From positions 7,759,750 to 7,823,749 of the forward strand of contig NZ_CM007717.1 of the NCBI RefSeq assembly GCF_002019855.1: DNA of 64,000 bases, given 5' to 3'. A program made the position numbers and the translations under genes. The notes beneath the pieces are model-generated. The model made no database searches. It saw nothing but the letters and a program-made list of their open reading frames with translations, and was not told the DNA's origin. Shown one piece after another: positions 48,997 through 57,467 of the stretch; position 1 is the stretch's first letter; the number at the start of each line of letters is the position of its first letter. The stretch is from Streptomyces antibioticus. GTDB taxonomy: Bacteria > Actinomycetota > Actinomycetes > Streptomycetales > Streptomycetaceae.

Positions 48997-49794
48997 TCAG
49001 CCCAGGTGGCCCATCCGGTGGCTGATCTCCTCCGCGCCCTTGAGCAGCAGCGGCGCCAGTTCGTGCAGCCGCTCCTCGGTGAAGCGGTACGAGGGCCCCG
49101 AAGCGCTGAGCGCCGCGACGACCAGGCCGTCCCGGTCGCGGATCGGCGCGGCCATGGCGTGCAGGCCGATCTCCAGCTCCTCCAGCGTCCAGGCGTAGCC
49201 CCGCTCCCGCGCCTCGGCGAGGTTCTTCTCCAGCTTGGTCTTCGCGGTGATGGTGTGCGGGGTGACCTTCTTCAGCCCGGCGTCGGTGAGCAGCGCGGCC
49301 CGCTCCTTCGCCGGGAGATGGGCGAGCAGGATCTTGCCGCTGGACGTGGCGTGCAACGGGGTGAGCTGGCCCACCCAGTTGTGCGCGGTGACGGCGCCGG
49401 GGCCGCGCACCTGGTACAGGTTGATCGCGTAGCGCTCCTGCATCACCGCGATGTTGACGGTCTCGCCGATCTCCTCCGCGAGGCGTTCGCAGACCGGGCG
49501 GCCCTGCTGGGTGATGTCGATACGGCCCGTCACCGCGCCGGCCAGGCGGACGATGCCGAACCCGAGCCGGTACTTGCCGCGTTCGCCCGCCTGCTCCACC
49601 AGACCGCGTGCCTCCAGGGCGCCGAGCAGCCGGAAGGCGGTGGACTTGTGAACGTCGATCTCGCCCGCCACCTCGCTGACGCCCGCCTCGCCGCGCTGGG
49701 CCAGGATCTCCAGGACGCTGATGGCGCGGTCCACCGACTGGACCCCGCCGGCCTGCGGATTCGACGATTCGGTGTCAGTGCTGTAGTTGCTCAC
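48997..49794 (-). CDS. IclR-family transcriptional regulator of choline/betaine catabolism
   Basis: A 265-residue regulator. The N-terminal winged HTH is VQSVDRAISVLEILAQRGEAGVSEVAGEIDVHKSTAFRLLGALEARGLVEQ, and the effector domain has LTPLHATSSGKILLAHLP and SASGPSYRFTEERL. GTG 49794 lies 6 bases after TATAGT (49806-49801, minus strand) with no ribosome site, so the message is probably leaderless. It is divergent from betA and convergent (4 bases) with the oxygenase. IclR proteins bind 15-bp palindromes, and TTGCG-N5-CGCAA copies surround this locus, so it is the best candidate for the local regulator. The ligand (betaine, choline or dimethylglycine) is not known. Confidence 0.85.
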   Translation of the reverse strand: MSNYSTDTESSNPQAGGVQSVDRAISVLEILAQRGEAGVSEVAGEIDVHKSTAFRLLGALEARGLVEQAGERGKYRLGFGIVRLAGAVTGRIDITQQGRPVCERLAEEIGETVNIAVMQERYAINLYQVRGPGAVTAHNWVGQLTPLHATSSGKILLAHLPAKERAALLTDAGLKKVTPHTITAKTKLEKNLAEARERGYAWTLEELEIGLHAMAAPIRDRDGLVVAALSASGPSYRFTEERLHELAPLLLKGAEEISHRMGHLG

Positions 49795-49858
49795 AGTGAA
49801 ACTATACGCGTAGTAAACAACGCGATCGCAAGTAACGGCCCCGAAATACAGGGCCGGT

Positions 49859-49879
49859 AGGTTGCGCGGTCCGCAACCT
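49859..49879. promoter_or_regulatory. IclR-type palindrome, site 3 (betA/IclR divergent region)
   Basis: AGGTTGCG-CGGTC-CGCAACCT: 8-bp perfect arms around a 5-base spacer, the best copy in the window. It sits 67 bases before the betA ATG and 65 bases from the IclR start, so it could control betA and autoregulate the regulator. Confidence 0.8.
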
Positions 49880-49945
49880 GGTGCACATTGTGATGCCGGT
49901 ACTAGCATGCCTGGCGTATCGACGGCGCGAGCGAGACGAGGCCCC

Positions 49946-51619
49946 ATGGCTCCCTTGCAGTACGACTTCGTCATCGTCGGCGGCGGATCGGCCGGCAGCG
50001 CACTGGCGAACAGGCTCTCGGCGGACCCGGCGAACAAGGTGCTGGTCCTGGAGGCCGGCCGCCCGGACCGTCCGTGGGACGTCTTCATCCACATGCCCGC
50101 GGCGCTGACCTATCCGATCGGCAGCCGTTTCTACGACTGGAAGTACGAGTCCGAGCCCGAACCCCATATGGGCGGCCGGCGCATCTATCACGCACGCGGC
50201 AAGGTGCTGGGCGGCTCCAGCAGCATCAACGGCATGATCTTCCAGCGCGGCAACCCCCTGGACTACGAGCGCTGGGCGGCCGGTCCCGGGATGGAGACCT
50301 GGGACTACGCGCACTGTCTGCCGTACTTCCGGCGGATGGAGAACTGTCTCGCGGCCGGCCCCGACGACGAGTTCCGCGGTCACGACGGCCCCCTCGTCCT
50401 GGAACGCGGCCCGGCCACCAACCCCCTGTTCGGCGCCTTCCTCGCCGCCACCCAGGAGGCGGGCTACGCCCCCACCGACGACGTCAACGGCTACCGCCAG
50501 GAGGGCTTCGCCGCCTTCGACCGCAACGTCCACCGCGGACGGCGGCTGTCCGCCTCCAAGGCGTACCTCAAGCCCGTGAGGCGGCGCCCCAACCTCACCG
50601 TGCGGACCAGGGCGCTCGTCACCCGCGTGCTGTTCGAGGGCAAACGCGCCGTCGGCGTCGAGTACCGGCGCGGCAAGGGCGCACCGCGCCAGGTCCGCGC
50701 CCGCGAGGTGATCCTGTGCGGCGGGGCGATCAACTCCCCGCAGCTTCTTCAGCTCTCCGGCATCGGCAACGCGGCGGAACTGGGCGCCCTCGGCATCGAC
50801 GTCGTCCACGATCTGCCGGGCGTCGGCGAGAACCTCCAGGACCATCTGGAGGTCTACGTCCAGTACGCCTGCCGGCAGCCCGTCTCCGTGCAGCCGTACC
50901 TGGCCAAGTGGCGCGCCCCCTTCATCGGACTCCAGTGGCTCTTCCGCAAGGGCCCCGCCGCGACCAACCACTTCGAGGCCGGCGGATTCGCCCGCAGCAA
51001 CGACGACGTCGCCTACCCCAACCTGATGTTCCACTTCCTGCCGATCGCCGTCCGCTACGACGGCTCCGCCCCGGCCGGCGGCCACGGCTACCAGGTGCAC
51101 GTCGGGCCGATGTACTCCGACGCCCGCGGCTCGGTGAAGATCAAGAGCAGGGATCCGCGCGAACACCCGGCGCTGCGCTTCAACTACCTCTCCACCGCGC
51201 AGGACCGCCGTGAATGGGTGGAGGCGATCCGGGTGGCCCGCGCGATCCTCGCGCAGCCCGCGCTCGCCCCCTACAACGACGGCGAGGTCTCGCCCGGCCC
51301 GTCGGTGGAGACCGACGAGGAGATCCTCGCCTGGGTCGCCCGGGAGGGCGAGACGGCCCTGCACCCCTCCTGCACCTGCCGGATGGGCACCGACGACATG
51401 GCCGTCGTCGACCCGACGAGCCTGCGTGTCCACGGAGTCGACGGACTGCGGGTGGTCGACGCGTCGGTGATGCCGTACGTCACCAACGGCAACATCTACG
51501 CGCCCGTGATGATGATCGCCGAGAAGGCCGCCGACCTGATCCTCGGCAACGAACCCCTGGCGCCGTCCGGGGCCGTGTACTACCGCCACCCCGACGGCCG
51601 GAAACAGACAACCCCTTGA
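49946..51619 (+). CDS. betA: GMC-family choline dehydrogenase
   Basis: A 557-residue flavoprotein that oxidises choline to betaine aldehyde. The FAD fold is FVIVGGGSAGSALANRLSADPANKVLVLEAGRPD, and the GMC signatures GKVLGGSSSINGMIFQRGNPLDYERW and GGAINSPQLLQLSGIG are present. The catalytic region is ALHPSCTCRMG and NGNIYAPVMMIAEKAADLILG. ATG 49946 matches the family start. It lies downstream of IclR site 3; betB follows after 86 bases. Confidence 0.93.
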   Translation: MAPLQYDFVIVGGGSAGSALANRLSADPANKVLVLEAGRPDRPWDVFIHMPAALTYPIGSRFYDWKYESEPEPHMGGRRIYHARGKVLGGSSSINGMIFQRGNPLDYERWAAGPGMETWDYAHCLPYFRRMENCLAAGPDDEFRGHDGPLVLERGPATNPLFGAFLAATQEAGYAPTDDVNGYRQEGFAAFDRNVHRGRRLSASKAYLKPVRRRPNLTVRTRALVTRVLFEGKRAVGVEYRRGKGAPRQVRAREVILCGGAINSPQLLQLSGIGNAAELGALGIDVVHDLPGVGENLQDHLEVYVQYACRQPVSVQPYLAKWRAPFIGLQWLFRKGPAATNHFEAGGFARSNDDVAYPNLMFHFLPIAVRYDGSAPAGGHGYQVHVGPMYSDARGSVKIKSRDPREHPALRFNYLSTAQDRREWVEAIRVARAILAQPALAPYNDGEVSPGPSVETDEEILAWVAREGETALHPSCTCRMGTDDMAVVDPTSLRVHGVDGLRVVDASVMPYVTNGNIYAPVMMIAEKAADLILGNEPLAPSGAVYYRHPDGRKQTTP

Positions 51620-51664
51620 CGTCTGTCAGGACATTCGCCAAGGTGTTCCACCACAAGCAATCGG

Positions 51665-51679
51665 ATGCACAATGCGCAA
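51665..51679. promoter_or_regulatory. degenerate IclR-type palindrome, site 4 (before betB)
   Basis: ATGCA-CAATG-CGCAA matches 8 of 10 arm positions of TTGCG-N5-CGCAA and lies 27 bases before the betB start. A TTGACG at 51617-51622 could be a -35. It is the weakest copy and may be chance. Confidence 0.35.
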
Positions 51680-51705
51680 CGCACTTCCGTGGAAAGGCTC
51701 GGCGC

Positions 51706-53175
51706 GTGGCAGACCTGTACGTGGACGGCGCATGGCGGGCCCCGGTGGCCGGCGGCCTCCGGGACATCCGATGTCCCGCCGACGGCACCCTCGCGGCGAC
51801 CGTCTCCGAGGGAACCCGCCCCGACACGGAGGCCGCCATCGCCGCCGCCCGCCGGGCCTTCGACACGGGACCCTGGCCGCGCACCCCCGAACGCGAGCGC
51901 GGCGCCCTGCTGTTGCGCACCGCCGCCCTGATCGAGCGCGACGCCAAGGAGTTCGCCCGCGCCGAATCCCTCGACACCGGCAAACGGCTGGTGGAGAGCG
52001 AGTACGACATCGCCGACGTCGTCTCCTGTCTGCGCCACTACGGCGGCATCGCGGGCACCGACGCGGGCCGGGTGATCGACACCGGCCGCGACGACGCCGT
52101 GAGCCGCGTCGTCCACGAACCGGTCGGCGTGTGCGGGCTGATCACCCCCTGGAACTACCCGCTGCTCCAGGCGTCCTGGAAGGTCGCGCCCGCCCTGCTG
52201 GCCGGCAACACGCTCGTCCTCAAACCCAGTGAACTGACCCCCTCCACCGCGATCTTGCTCATGCGGGCGCTGGAAGAGGCCGGGCTCCCGGCCGGTGCCG
52301 CCAACCTCGTCCTCGGCGCCGGACCCGAGGTGGGCGCGCCCCTCGCGGACCACCCCGACGTCGACCTCGTCTCCTTCACCGGCGGCCTCGCGACCGGACG
52401 GCGGATCATGGCCGCCGCCGCGGCGGGCGTGAAGAAGGTCGCCCTCGAACTCGGCGGCAAGAACCCCAACGTGGTGTTCGCCGACGCCGACTTCGACACC
52501 GCGGTGGACTTCGCGCTCACCGCCGTCTTCCTGCACTCCGGCCAGGTCTGCTCCGCCGGCGCCCGCCTGATCGTCGAGGACTGCCTGCACGACCGTTTCG
52601 TGGACGAGGTCGTCCGCCGCGCCCGGCGGATCCGCCTCGGCGGCCCCTTCGACCCCGACGCCGAGACCGGACCGCTGATCTCCGCCGCCCACCGCGACAA
52701 GGTCGAGGCGTACGTCGCGGCCGGCCTCGCCGAGGGCGCCGTCCTGCGCTGCGGCGGCCGCCGTCCCGACGACCCCGCCCTCGCCGCCGGCCACTACTAC
52801 CCGCCGACCGTCCTCGACGAGTGCCGGCAGGACATGGGCGTCGTGCACGAGGAGTCCTTCGGACCCGTGCTCACCGTGGAGCGCTTCACCGACGAGGACG
52901 ACGCCGTACGCATCGCCAACGACACCGACTACGGACTCGCCGGAGCCGTCTGGACCCAGGACGCCGGAAAGGCCCAGCGGGTCGCCCGCGCGCTGCGCCA
53001 CGGCACGGTGTGGATCAACGACTACCACCCCTATGTGCCGCAGGCGGAATGGGGTGGCTTCGGGCACTCGGGCGTGGGCCGGGAGCTGGGACCGACCGGC
53101 CTGGACGAATACCGGGAACCCAAACACATCTGGCAGAACATCCAACCCCGGCCGCAGCGCTGGTTCCGCGGCTGA
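51706..53175 (+). CDS. betB: betaine-aldehyde dehydrogenase
   Basis: A 489-residue NAD(P)-dependent aldehyde dehydrogenase that converts betaine aldehyde to glycine betaine. The family motifs are GVCGLITPWNYPLLQASWKVAPALLAGNTLVLKPSE, VALELGGKNPNVVF (catalytic Glu) and HSGQVCSAGARL (catalytic Cys). GTG 51706 has GGAAAGG 8 bases upstream. The C-terminus WGGFGHSGVGRELGPTGLDEYREPKHI fits the betaine-aldehyde group. The transporter genes follow 20 bases later. Confidence 0.92.
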   Translation: MADLYVDGAWRAPVAGGLRDIRCPADGTLAATVSEGTRPDTEAAIAAARRAFDTGPWPRTPERERGALLLRTAALIERDAKEFARAESLDTGKRLVESEYDIADVVSCLRHYGGIAGTDAGRVIDTGRDDAVSRVVHEPVGVCGLITPWNYPLLQASWKVAPALLAGNTLVLKPSELTPSTAILLMRALEEAGLPAGAANLVLGAGPEVGAPLADHPDVDLVSFTGGLATGRRIMAAAAAGVKKVALELGGKNPNVVFADADFDTAVDFALTAVFLHSGQVCSAGARLIVEDCLHDRFVDEVVRRARRIRLGGPFDPDAETGPLISAAHRDKVEAYVAAGLAEGAVLRCGGRRPDDPALAAGHYYPPTVLDECRQDMGVVHEESFGPVLTVERFTDEDDAVRIANDTDYGLAGAVWTQDAGKAQRVARALRHGTVWINDYHPYVPQAEWGGFGHSGVGRELGPTGLDEYREPKHIWQNIQPRPQRWFRG

Positions 53176-53195
53176 ACGCCGAAAAGAGGTCGATC

Positions 53196-54284
53196 GTGAC
53201 CCCCACCCGGACCGAGGTCCCCCCGCCGCGCGGCACAGCGCGGGACGCGTCCGCCACCCCGGTCGTCTCCGTGCGCAATCTGTGGAAGGTGTTCGGGCCG
53301 AAGGCCGAACGGGTCCCCGACTCCGAGGAGTTGCGCGGGCTGACCCGCCGCGAACTGCTGGACCGCACCGGCTGCACCGCCGCCGTCCGCGCCGTGGACT
53401 TCGACGTCCGGCCCGGCGAGGTCTTCGTCGTCATGGGACTCTCCGGATCCGGCAAGTCCACCCTGGTGCGCTGTCTGACCCGGCTGGTCGAACCCACCGC
53501 CGGCCGCATCGAGTTCGAGGGCGAGGACATCCGCCGCGCCGACCGGGCCCGCCTGCGCGAGCTGCGGCGCAGCAAATTCTCCATGGTCTTCCAGCACTTC
53601 GGCCTGCTGCCGCACCGTCAGGTGCTGGACAACGTCGCCTTCGGCCTGGAGATACGCGGCACCGGCCGGGCCGAACGCACCCGGCGGGCCAGGGAGGTCG
53701 TGGAACTGGTCGGACTCGCCGGCTACGAACACGCCTACCCCGACCAGCTCTCCGGCGGGATGCAACAACGCGTCGGCCTCGCACGGGCGTTGGCCGGCGA
53801 CCCCGACGTCCTCTTCTTCGACGAGCCGTTCTCCGCCCTCGACCCGCTGATCCGCCGCGACATGCAGAACGAGGTCGTCCGTCTGCACCGCGAGGTCGGC
53901 AAGACGATGGTGTTCATCACCCACGACCTCTCCGAGGCCCTCAGACTCGGCGACCGCATCCTCATCATGCGCGACGGCCGCACCGTCCAGTGCGGCACCG
54001 GCGACGATCTCGTAGGCGCCCCGGCGGACGACTACGTCCGCTCGTTCGTCAAGGACGTGCCCCGCGGCGACGTCCTCACCCTGCGCCGCATCATGCGCGC
54101 CCCCACCGACGACGACGCCCTCGACGGCCCCGAACTCGGCCCCCACGTCGTCGTACGGGAGGCCACCCGCGCGGTGCTCGCCGCCGAGAAACCCGTCAAG
54201 GTCGTCGAGAACGGCGAACTGCTCGGCATCGTCGGCGACGAGGAGATCCTCGCGGTGGTCGCCGGCCGGGAGGGCGACGGGTGA
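53196..54284 (+). CDS. proV: glycine betaine ABC transporter, ATP-binding subunit
   Basis: A 362-residue ATPase of the ProV/OpuAA type. Residues about 25-290 are the nucleotide-binding domain: WKVFGPKAE at the start, Walker A GLSGSGKS, signature LSGGMQQRVGLARAL, Walker B LFFDEPFSALDPL and FITHDLSEAL. The C-terminal 75 residues resemble a partial CBS-type regulatory tail (VVREATRAVLAAEKPVKVVENGELLGIVGDEEIL). GTG 53196 has AGAGGT 7 bases upstream. It powers betaine/choline uptake; the permease start overlaps its stop (GTGA). Confidence 0.92.
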   Translation: MTPTRTEVPPPRGTARDASATPVVSVRNLWKVFGPKAERVPDSEELRGLTRRELLDRTGCTAAVRAVDFDVRPGEVFVVMGLSGSGKSTLVRCLTRLVEPTAGRIEFEGEDIRRADRARLRELRRSKFSMVFQHFGLLPHRQVLDNVAFGLEIRGTGRAERTRRAREVVELVGLAGYEHAYPDQLSGGMQQRVGLARALAGDPDVLFFDEPFSALDPLIRRDMQNEVVRLHREVGKTMVFITHDLSEALRLGDRILIMRDGRTVQCGTGDDLVGAPADDYVRSFVKDVPRGDVLTLRRIMRAPTDDDALDGPELGPHVVVREATRAVLAAEKPVKVVENGELLGIVGDEEILAVVAGREGDG

Positions 54285-56275
54285 CCGCCGTCGTCGAGAA
54301 ACCGCGGGCGGCCGACCCCGCACCCGCCCCCGTCCGGCGCGAGAGGCGGATCGGCCGGCCCCTGCTGGTCGCCGTGATCCTCGGCGTCTGGCTGGTGCTC
54401 TTCGCCGTACTGCGCGGCCGGCACACCCTGTCCCTGGCGGCGGCCGATCTCACCGGTCTGCACCGGTGGTTCAACGACGTCAACGACGCGATCGGCGCCG
54501 ACCGCGACTCCAACCCGCTCTTCCTGTACTTCTTCAACGAGATCCGCCTCGTCGTCGACACCCTGGTGACCTTCGTCCAGGAACTGATCTCCCAGCCCTC
54601 CGCCGGCCGGCCCCTGCCGCAGATCGGCTGGCTCGGTGTCGTCGGCCTCGCCGGCTATGTCTCCTGGGCCGTGGGCAACTGGCGGGTCGCGCTGCTCGCG
54701 GTCGCCGGGTTCACCTTCCTCGGGCTCCAGGGCCTGTGGCAGGAGAGCATGGACACCCTGGCGCTCACCCTCTCGGCGGTCCTGACGGCACTGCTGTTCG
54801 CGATCCCGCTGGGCGTGTGGGCGGGCGTCTCCGACCGCGTCGACCGGATCCTGAAGCCGTTCCTCGACTTCATGCAGACCATGCCGACCTTCGTCTACCT
54901 GGCGCCGCTGACGCTGTTCTTCCTCATCGGCCCCGCCTCCGCCACCATCGCCACGGTGATCTACGCGGCACCGCCCGCCATCAGGATCACCGCGCACGCC
55001 GTACGGTCCGTGCCCGAGGCCACCGTCGAGGCCGCCGAGTCGCTCGGCGCGACCCGCCGCCAGGCCCTGCTGAAGGTCCTGCTGCCGCTGTCCCGGCGGA
55101 CCGTGATCCTCGGCGTCAACCAGTCGATCATGGCGGCGCTGGCCATGGTGACCATCGCGGCCCTCATCGACGCGCCCGGCCTCGGCAAGACCGTCGTCCA
55201 GGCGCTCCAGTCGCTCGACGTGGGCACCGCCTTCAACGCGGGCCTGTCCATCGTCGTCATGGCGATCGTCCTCGACCGGGTCACCACCGCCGCCGGGGTC
55301 CGCGCGGAGGCCGCCCGGCGGTCCGGCAGCCGCTTCGCGGCCTGGCGGCGGCCGCTGCTGGGCGCGGGCGCGGCGATCACCCTGGTCCTGGTCTATCTCT
55401 CGCACACCTATGTGTGGGCGGCGGAGTTCCCCGGCGAGGGCGGCGTCGGACGCTCCGTCGCGAGCGCGGCCGACACCGCCACGCTCTGGGTGCAGGACCA
55501 TCTCTCCGGGCTCACCAACACCGTCCGCGACACCCTCACCGAGGGACTGCTCAACCCGTTCCAGACCCTGCTCACCGACTCCCCGTGGTGGCTCGTCGGC
55601 GCCGTGCTCGTCGCGCTCGGCACCGTGTTCGGCGGGCGGCGCGCCGGGATCACCGCGGCGGTGTGCGTCGGTCTGCTGGTCGGCACCGGCCTGTGGTCGG
55701 ACGCGATGACGACCCTCGCCTCGACGCTCGTCGCCACGGTGCTCGTGATGCTGCTCGGCGTCGCCCTCGGCGTCTGGATGGGGCGCAGCGCGCTGGTGGA
55801 CCGGCTGATCCGGCCGACGCTCGACGCGGCCCAGGTGATGCCGCCGTTCGTCTATCTCGTGCCGTTCCTCGCGCTGTTCGGGGCGACCCGCTTCACGGCG
55901 ATCGTCGCCGCCGTCGTCTACGCCGCCCCCGTCGCCACGAAGATCGTCGCGGACGGGGTGCGGCAGGTGCCCGCCGCCACCGTGGAGGCGGCCACCGCGG
56001 CCGGATGCGGCACCTGGCAGCTCATCACCAAGGTCCAGCTCCCGATGGCCCGCGGCGCGCTGACCCTCGCGACCAACCAGGGGCTGATCTACGTCCTGTC
56101 GATGGTCGTGGTCGGCGGTCTGGTGGGCGCGGGCGCCCTCGGCTACGACGTCGTGGCCGGTTTCTCGCAGGGCCAGTTGTACGGGAAGGGGCTCGCCGCG
56201 GGGCTGGCCATCGTCCTTCTCGGTGTCATGTTCGACCGGATCACCCAGGCAGCGGCGCGGCGTACCAGCGCGTAA
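54281..56275 (+). CDS. proW: glycine betaine ABC transporter, fused double permease
   Basis: At 664 residues this is about twice the usual ProW length. Two complete permease halves are joined. The first has LPLSRRTVILGVNQSIMAALAMVTIAALIDAPGLGKTV and TVEAAESLGATRRQALLKVLLP (EAA loop). The second repeats it as ATVEAATAAGCGTWQLITKVQLPMARGALTLATNQGLIYVLSMVVVGGLVGAGALG. Each half has several membrane segments; residues about 345-440 form a connecting region. The protein can supply both pore subunits from one chain. Confidence 0.9.
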   Translation: MTAVVEKPRAADPAPAPVRRERRIGRPLLVAVILGVWLVLFAVLRGRHTLSLAAADLTGLHRWFNDVNDAIGADRDSNPLFLYFFNEIRLVVDTLVTFVQELISQPSAGRPLPQIGWLGVVGLAGYVSWAVGNWRVALLAVAGFTFLGLQGLWQESMDTLALTLSAVLTALLFAIPLGVWAGVSDRVDRILKPFLDFMQTMPTFVYLAPLTLFFLIGPASATIATVIYAAPPAIRITAHAVRSVPEATVEAAESLGATRRQALLKVLLPLSRRTVILGVNQSIMAALAMVTIAALIDAPGLGKTVVQALQSLDVGTAFNAGLSIVVMAIVLDRVTTAAGVRAEAARRSGSRFAAWRRPLLGAGAAITLVLVYLSHTYVWAAEFPGEGGVGRSVASAADTATLWVQDHLSGLTNTVRDTLTEGLLNPFQTLLTDSPWWLVGAVLVALGTVFGGRRAGITAAVCVGLLVGTGLWSDAMTTLASTLVATVLVMLLGVALGVWMGRSALVDRLIRPTLDAAQVMPPFVYLVPFLALFGATRFTAIVAAVVYAAPVATKIVADGVRQVPAATVEAATAAGCGTWQLITKVQLPMARGALTLATNQGLIYVLSMVVVGGLVGAGALGYDVVAGFSQGQLYGKGLAAGLAIVLLGVMFDRITQAAARRTSA

Positions 56276-56288
56276 GGAGCTACGGACC

Positions 56289-57266
56289 ATGGCAAGGCAG
56301 GCAGAACACCTCAGAGCCGGTGCGGTCGGCGTGGCGGTCCTCGCCCTCGCCCTCGCCGGCTGCGGCGGCGCGAAGGTCGGCGACGGCTCCTCGGGCGCGG
56401 ACGGCTCGTCGGGCTCCGGCTCGTGCGGCACCTTCAACCTGGCGGTCAACCCGTGGGTGGGGTACGAGGCGGACGCGGCGGTCGTCGCGTACGTCGCGGA
56501 ACACGACCTCGGCTGCAAGGTCACCCAGAAGGACCTCAAGGAGGAGATCGCCTGGCAGGGCTTCGGCACCGGCGAGGTCGACGCGATCCTGGAGAACTGG
56601 GGCCACGACGACCTCAAGAAGAAGTACGTCACCGGCCAGAAGACCGCCGTGGAGGCCGGCCCGACCGGCAACAAGGGCATCATCGGCTGGTACGTGCCGC
56701 CGTGGCTGGCGAAGGCCCACCCCGACATCACCGACTGGAAGAACCTCAACAAGTACGCGGCGAAGTTCAGGACCTCGGAGTCGGGCGGCAAGGGCCAGCT
56801 CCTCGACGGCGACCCGTCGTACGTCACCAACGACGAGGCGCTCGTCAAGAATCTGAAACTCGACTTCAAGGTCGTGTACGCGGGCAGCGAGACCGCGCTC
56901 ATCCAGGCGTTCCGCAAGGCCGAGAAGAACAAGGAATGGGTGATCGGCTACTTCTACGAGCCCCAGTGGTTCCTGTCCGAAGTACCGCTCGTCAAGGTCG
57001 AGTTGCCGCCGTACGAGGAGGGCTGTGACGCCGACGCGGAGAAGGTCGCCTGCGACTATCCCGTCTACGACCTGGACAAGCTCGTCAGCGCGAAGTTCGC
57101 CACGTCGGGCAGCCCGGCCTACGACCTGGTCAAGAACTTCACCTGGACCAACGACGACCAGAACGTGGTGGCGAAGTACATCGCGGTGGACAAGCTGACC
57201 CCGGAGGCGGCCGCGAAGAAGTGGGTCGAGGCGAACCGCGCGAAGGTCGACGCCTGGCTCAAGTAG
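56289..57266 (+). CDS. proX: glycine betaine ABC transporter, substrate-binding lipoprotein
   Basis: A 325-residue OpuAC-type binding protein. The lipobox LAGC has Cys25. The fold starts LAVNPWVGYEADAAVVAYVAEHDLGCKV. Aromatic residues that commonly form the quaternary-ammonium cage are present in IAWQGF, IIGWYVPPW and GYFYEPQWFLSEVPL. ATG 56289 follows AAGGAG by 8 bases. It is the last gene before a 22-bp terminator. Ligand (betaine versus choline) cannot be fixed by eye. Confidence 0.92.
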   Translation: MARQAEHLRAGAVGVAVLALALAGCGGAKVGDGSSGADGSSGSGSCGTFNLAVNPWVGYEADAAVVAYVAEHDLGCKVTQKDLKEEIAWQGFGTGEVDAILENWGHDDLKKKYVTGQKTAVEAGPTGNKGIIGWYVPPWLAKAHPDITDWKNLNKYAAKFRTSESGGKGQLLDGDPSYVTNDEALVKNLKLDFKVVYAGSETALIQAFRKAEKNKEWVIGYFYEPQWFLSEVPLVKVELPPYEEGCDADAEKVACDYPVYDLDKLVSAKFATSGSPAYDLVKNFTWTNDDQNVVAKYIAVDKLTPEAAAKKWVEANRAKVDAWLK

Positions 57267-57288
57267 GGCATGAGGCAAGGCCGTTCGA

Positions 57289-57336
57289 CGACGCCCGGCG
57301 GGCGGTGCGCAGAGCTGCGCACCGCCCGCCGGGCGT
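57289..57336 (+). terminator. strong terminator after the transporter operon
   Basis: A perfect 22-bp GC-rich stem (57289-57310 with 57315-57336) with a GAGC loop, 22 bases after the proX stop. No T-tract follows, as is usual in this group. Confidence 0.9.
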
Positions 57337-57407
57337 CCTCGTGTCCGGGACCGTTCCCCCGCGTCACGGGCCTCTTGACACCCCCTTCCCCAGGCGGGCA
57401 CGCTGAG

Positions 57408-57441
57408 TTGCGCAACCTGAGTCATGTTGCGCACACAGCAA
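57408..57441. promoter_or_regulatory. IclR-type sites before the dimethylglycine oxidase gene
   Basis: TTGCGCAA (57408-57415) is followed by TTGCG-CACAC-AGCAA (57427-57441), one mismatch from TTGCG-N5-CGCAA. A candidate promoter, TTGACA (57375-57380) with CACGCT (57399-57404) 18 bases on, would start transcription inside this pair of sites. Confidence 0.65.
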
Positions 57442-57467
57442 CTTCGCTTCGGACCGGAGGTGCGGCG

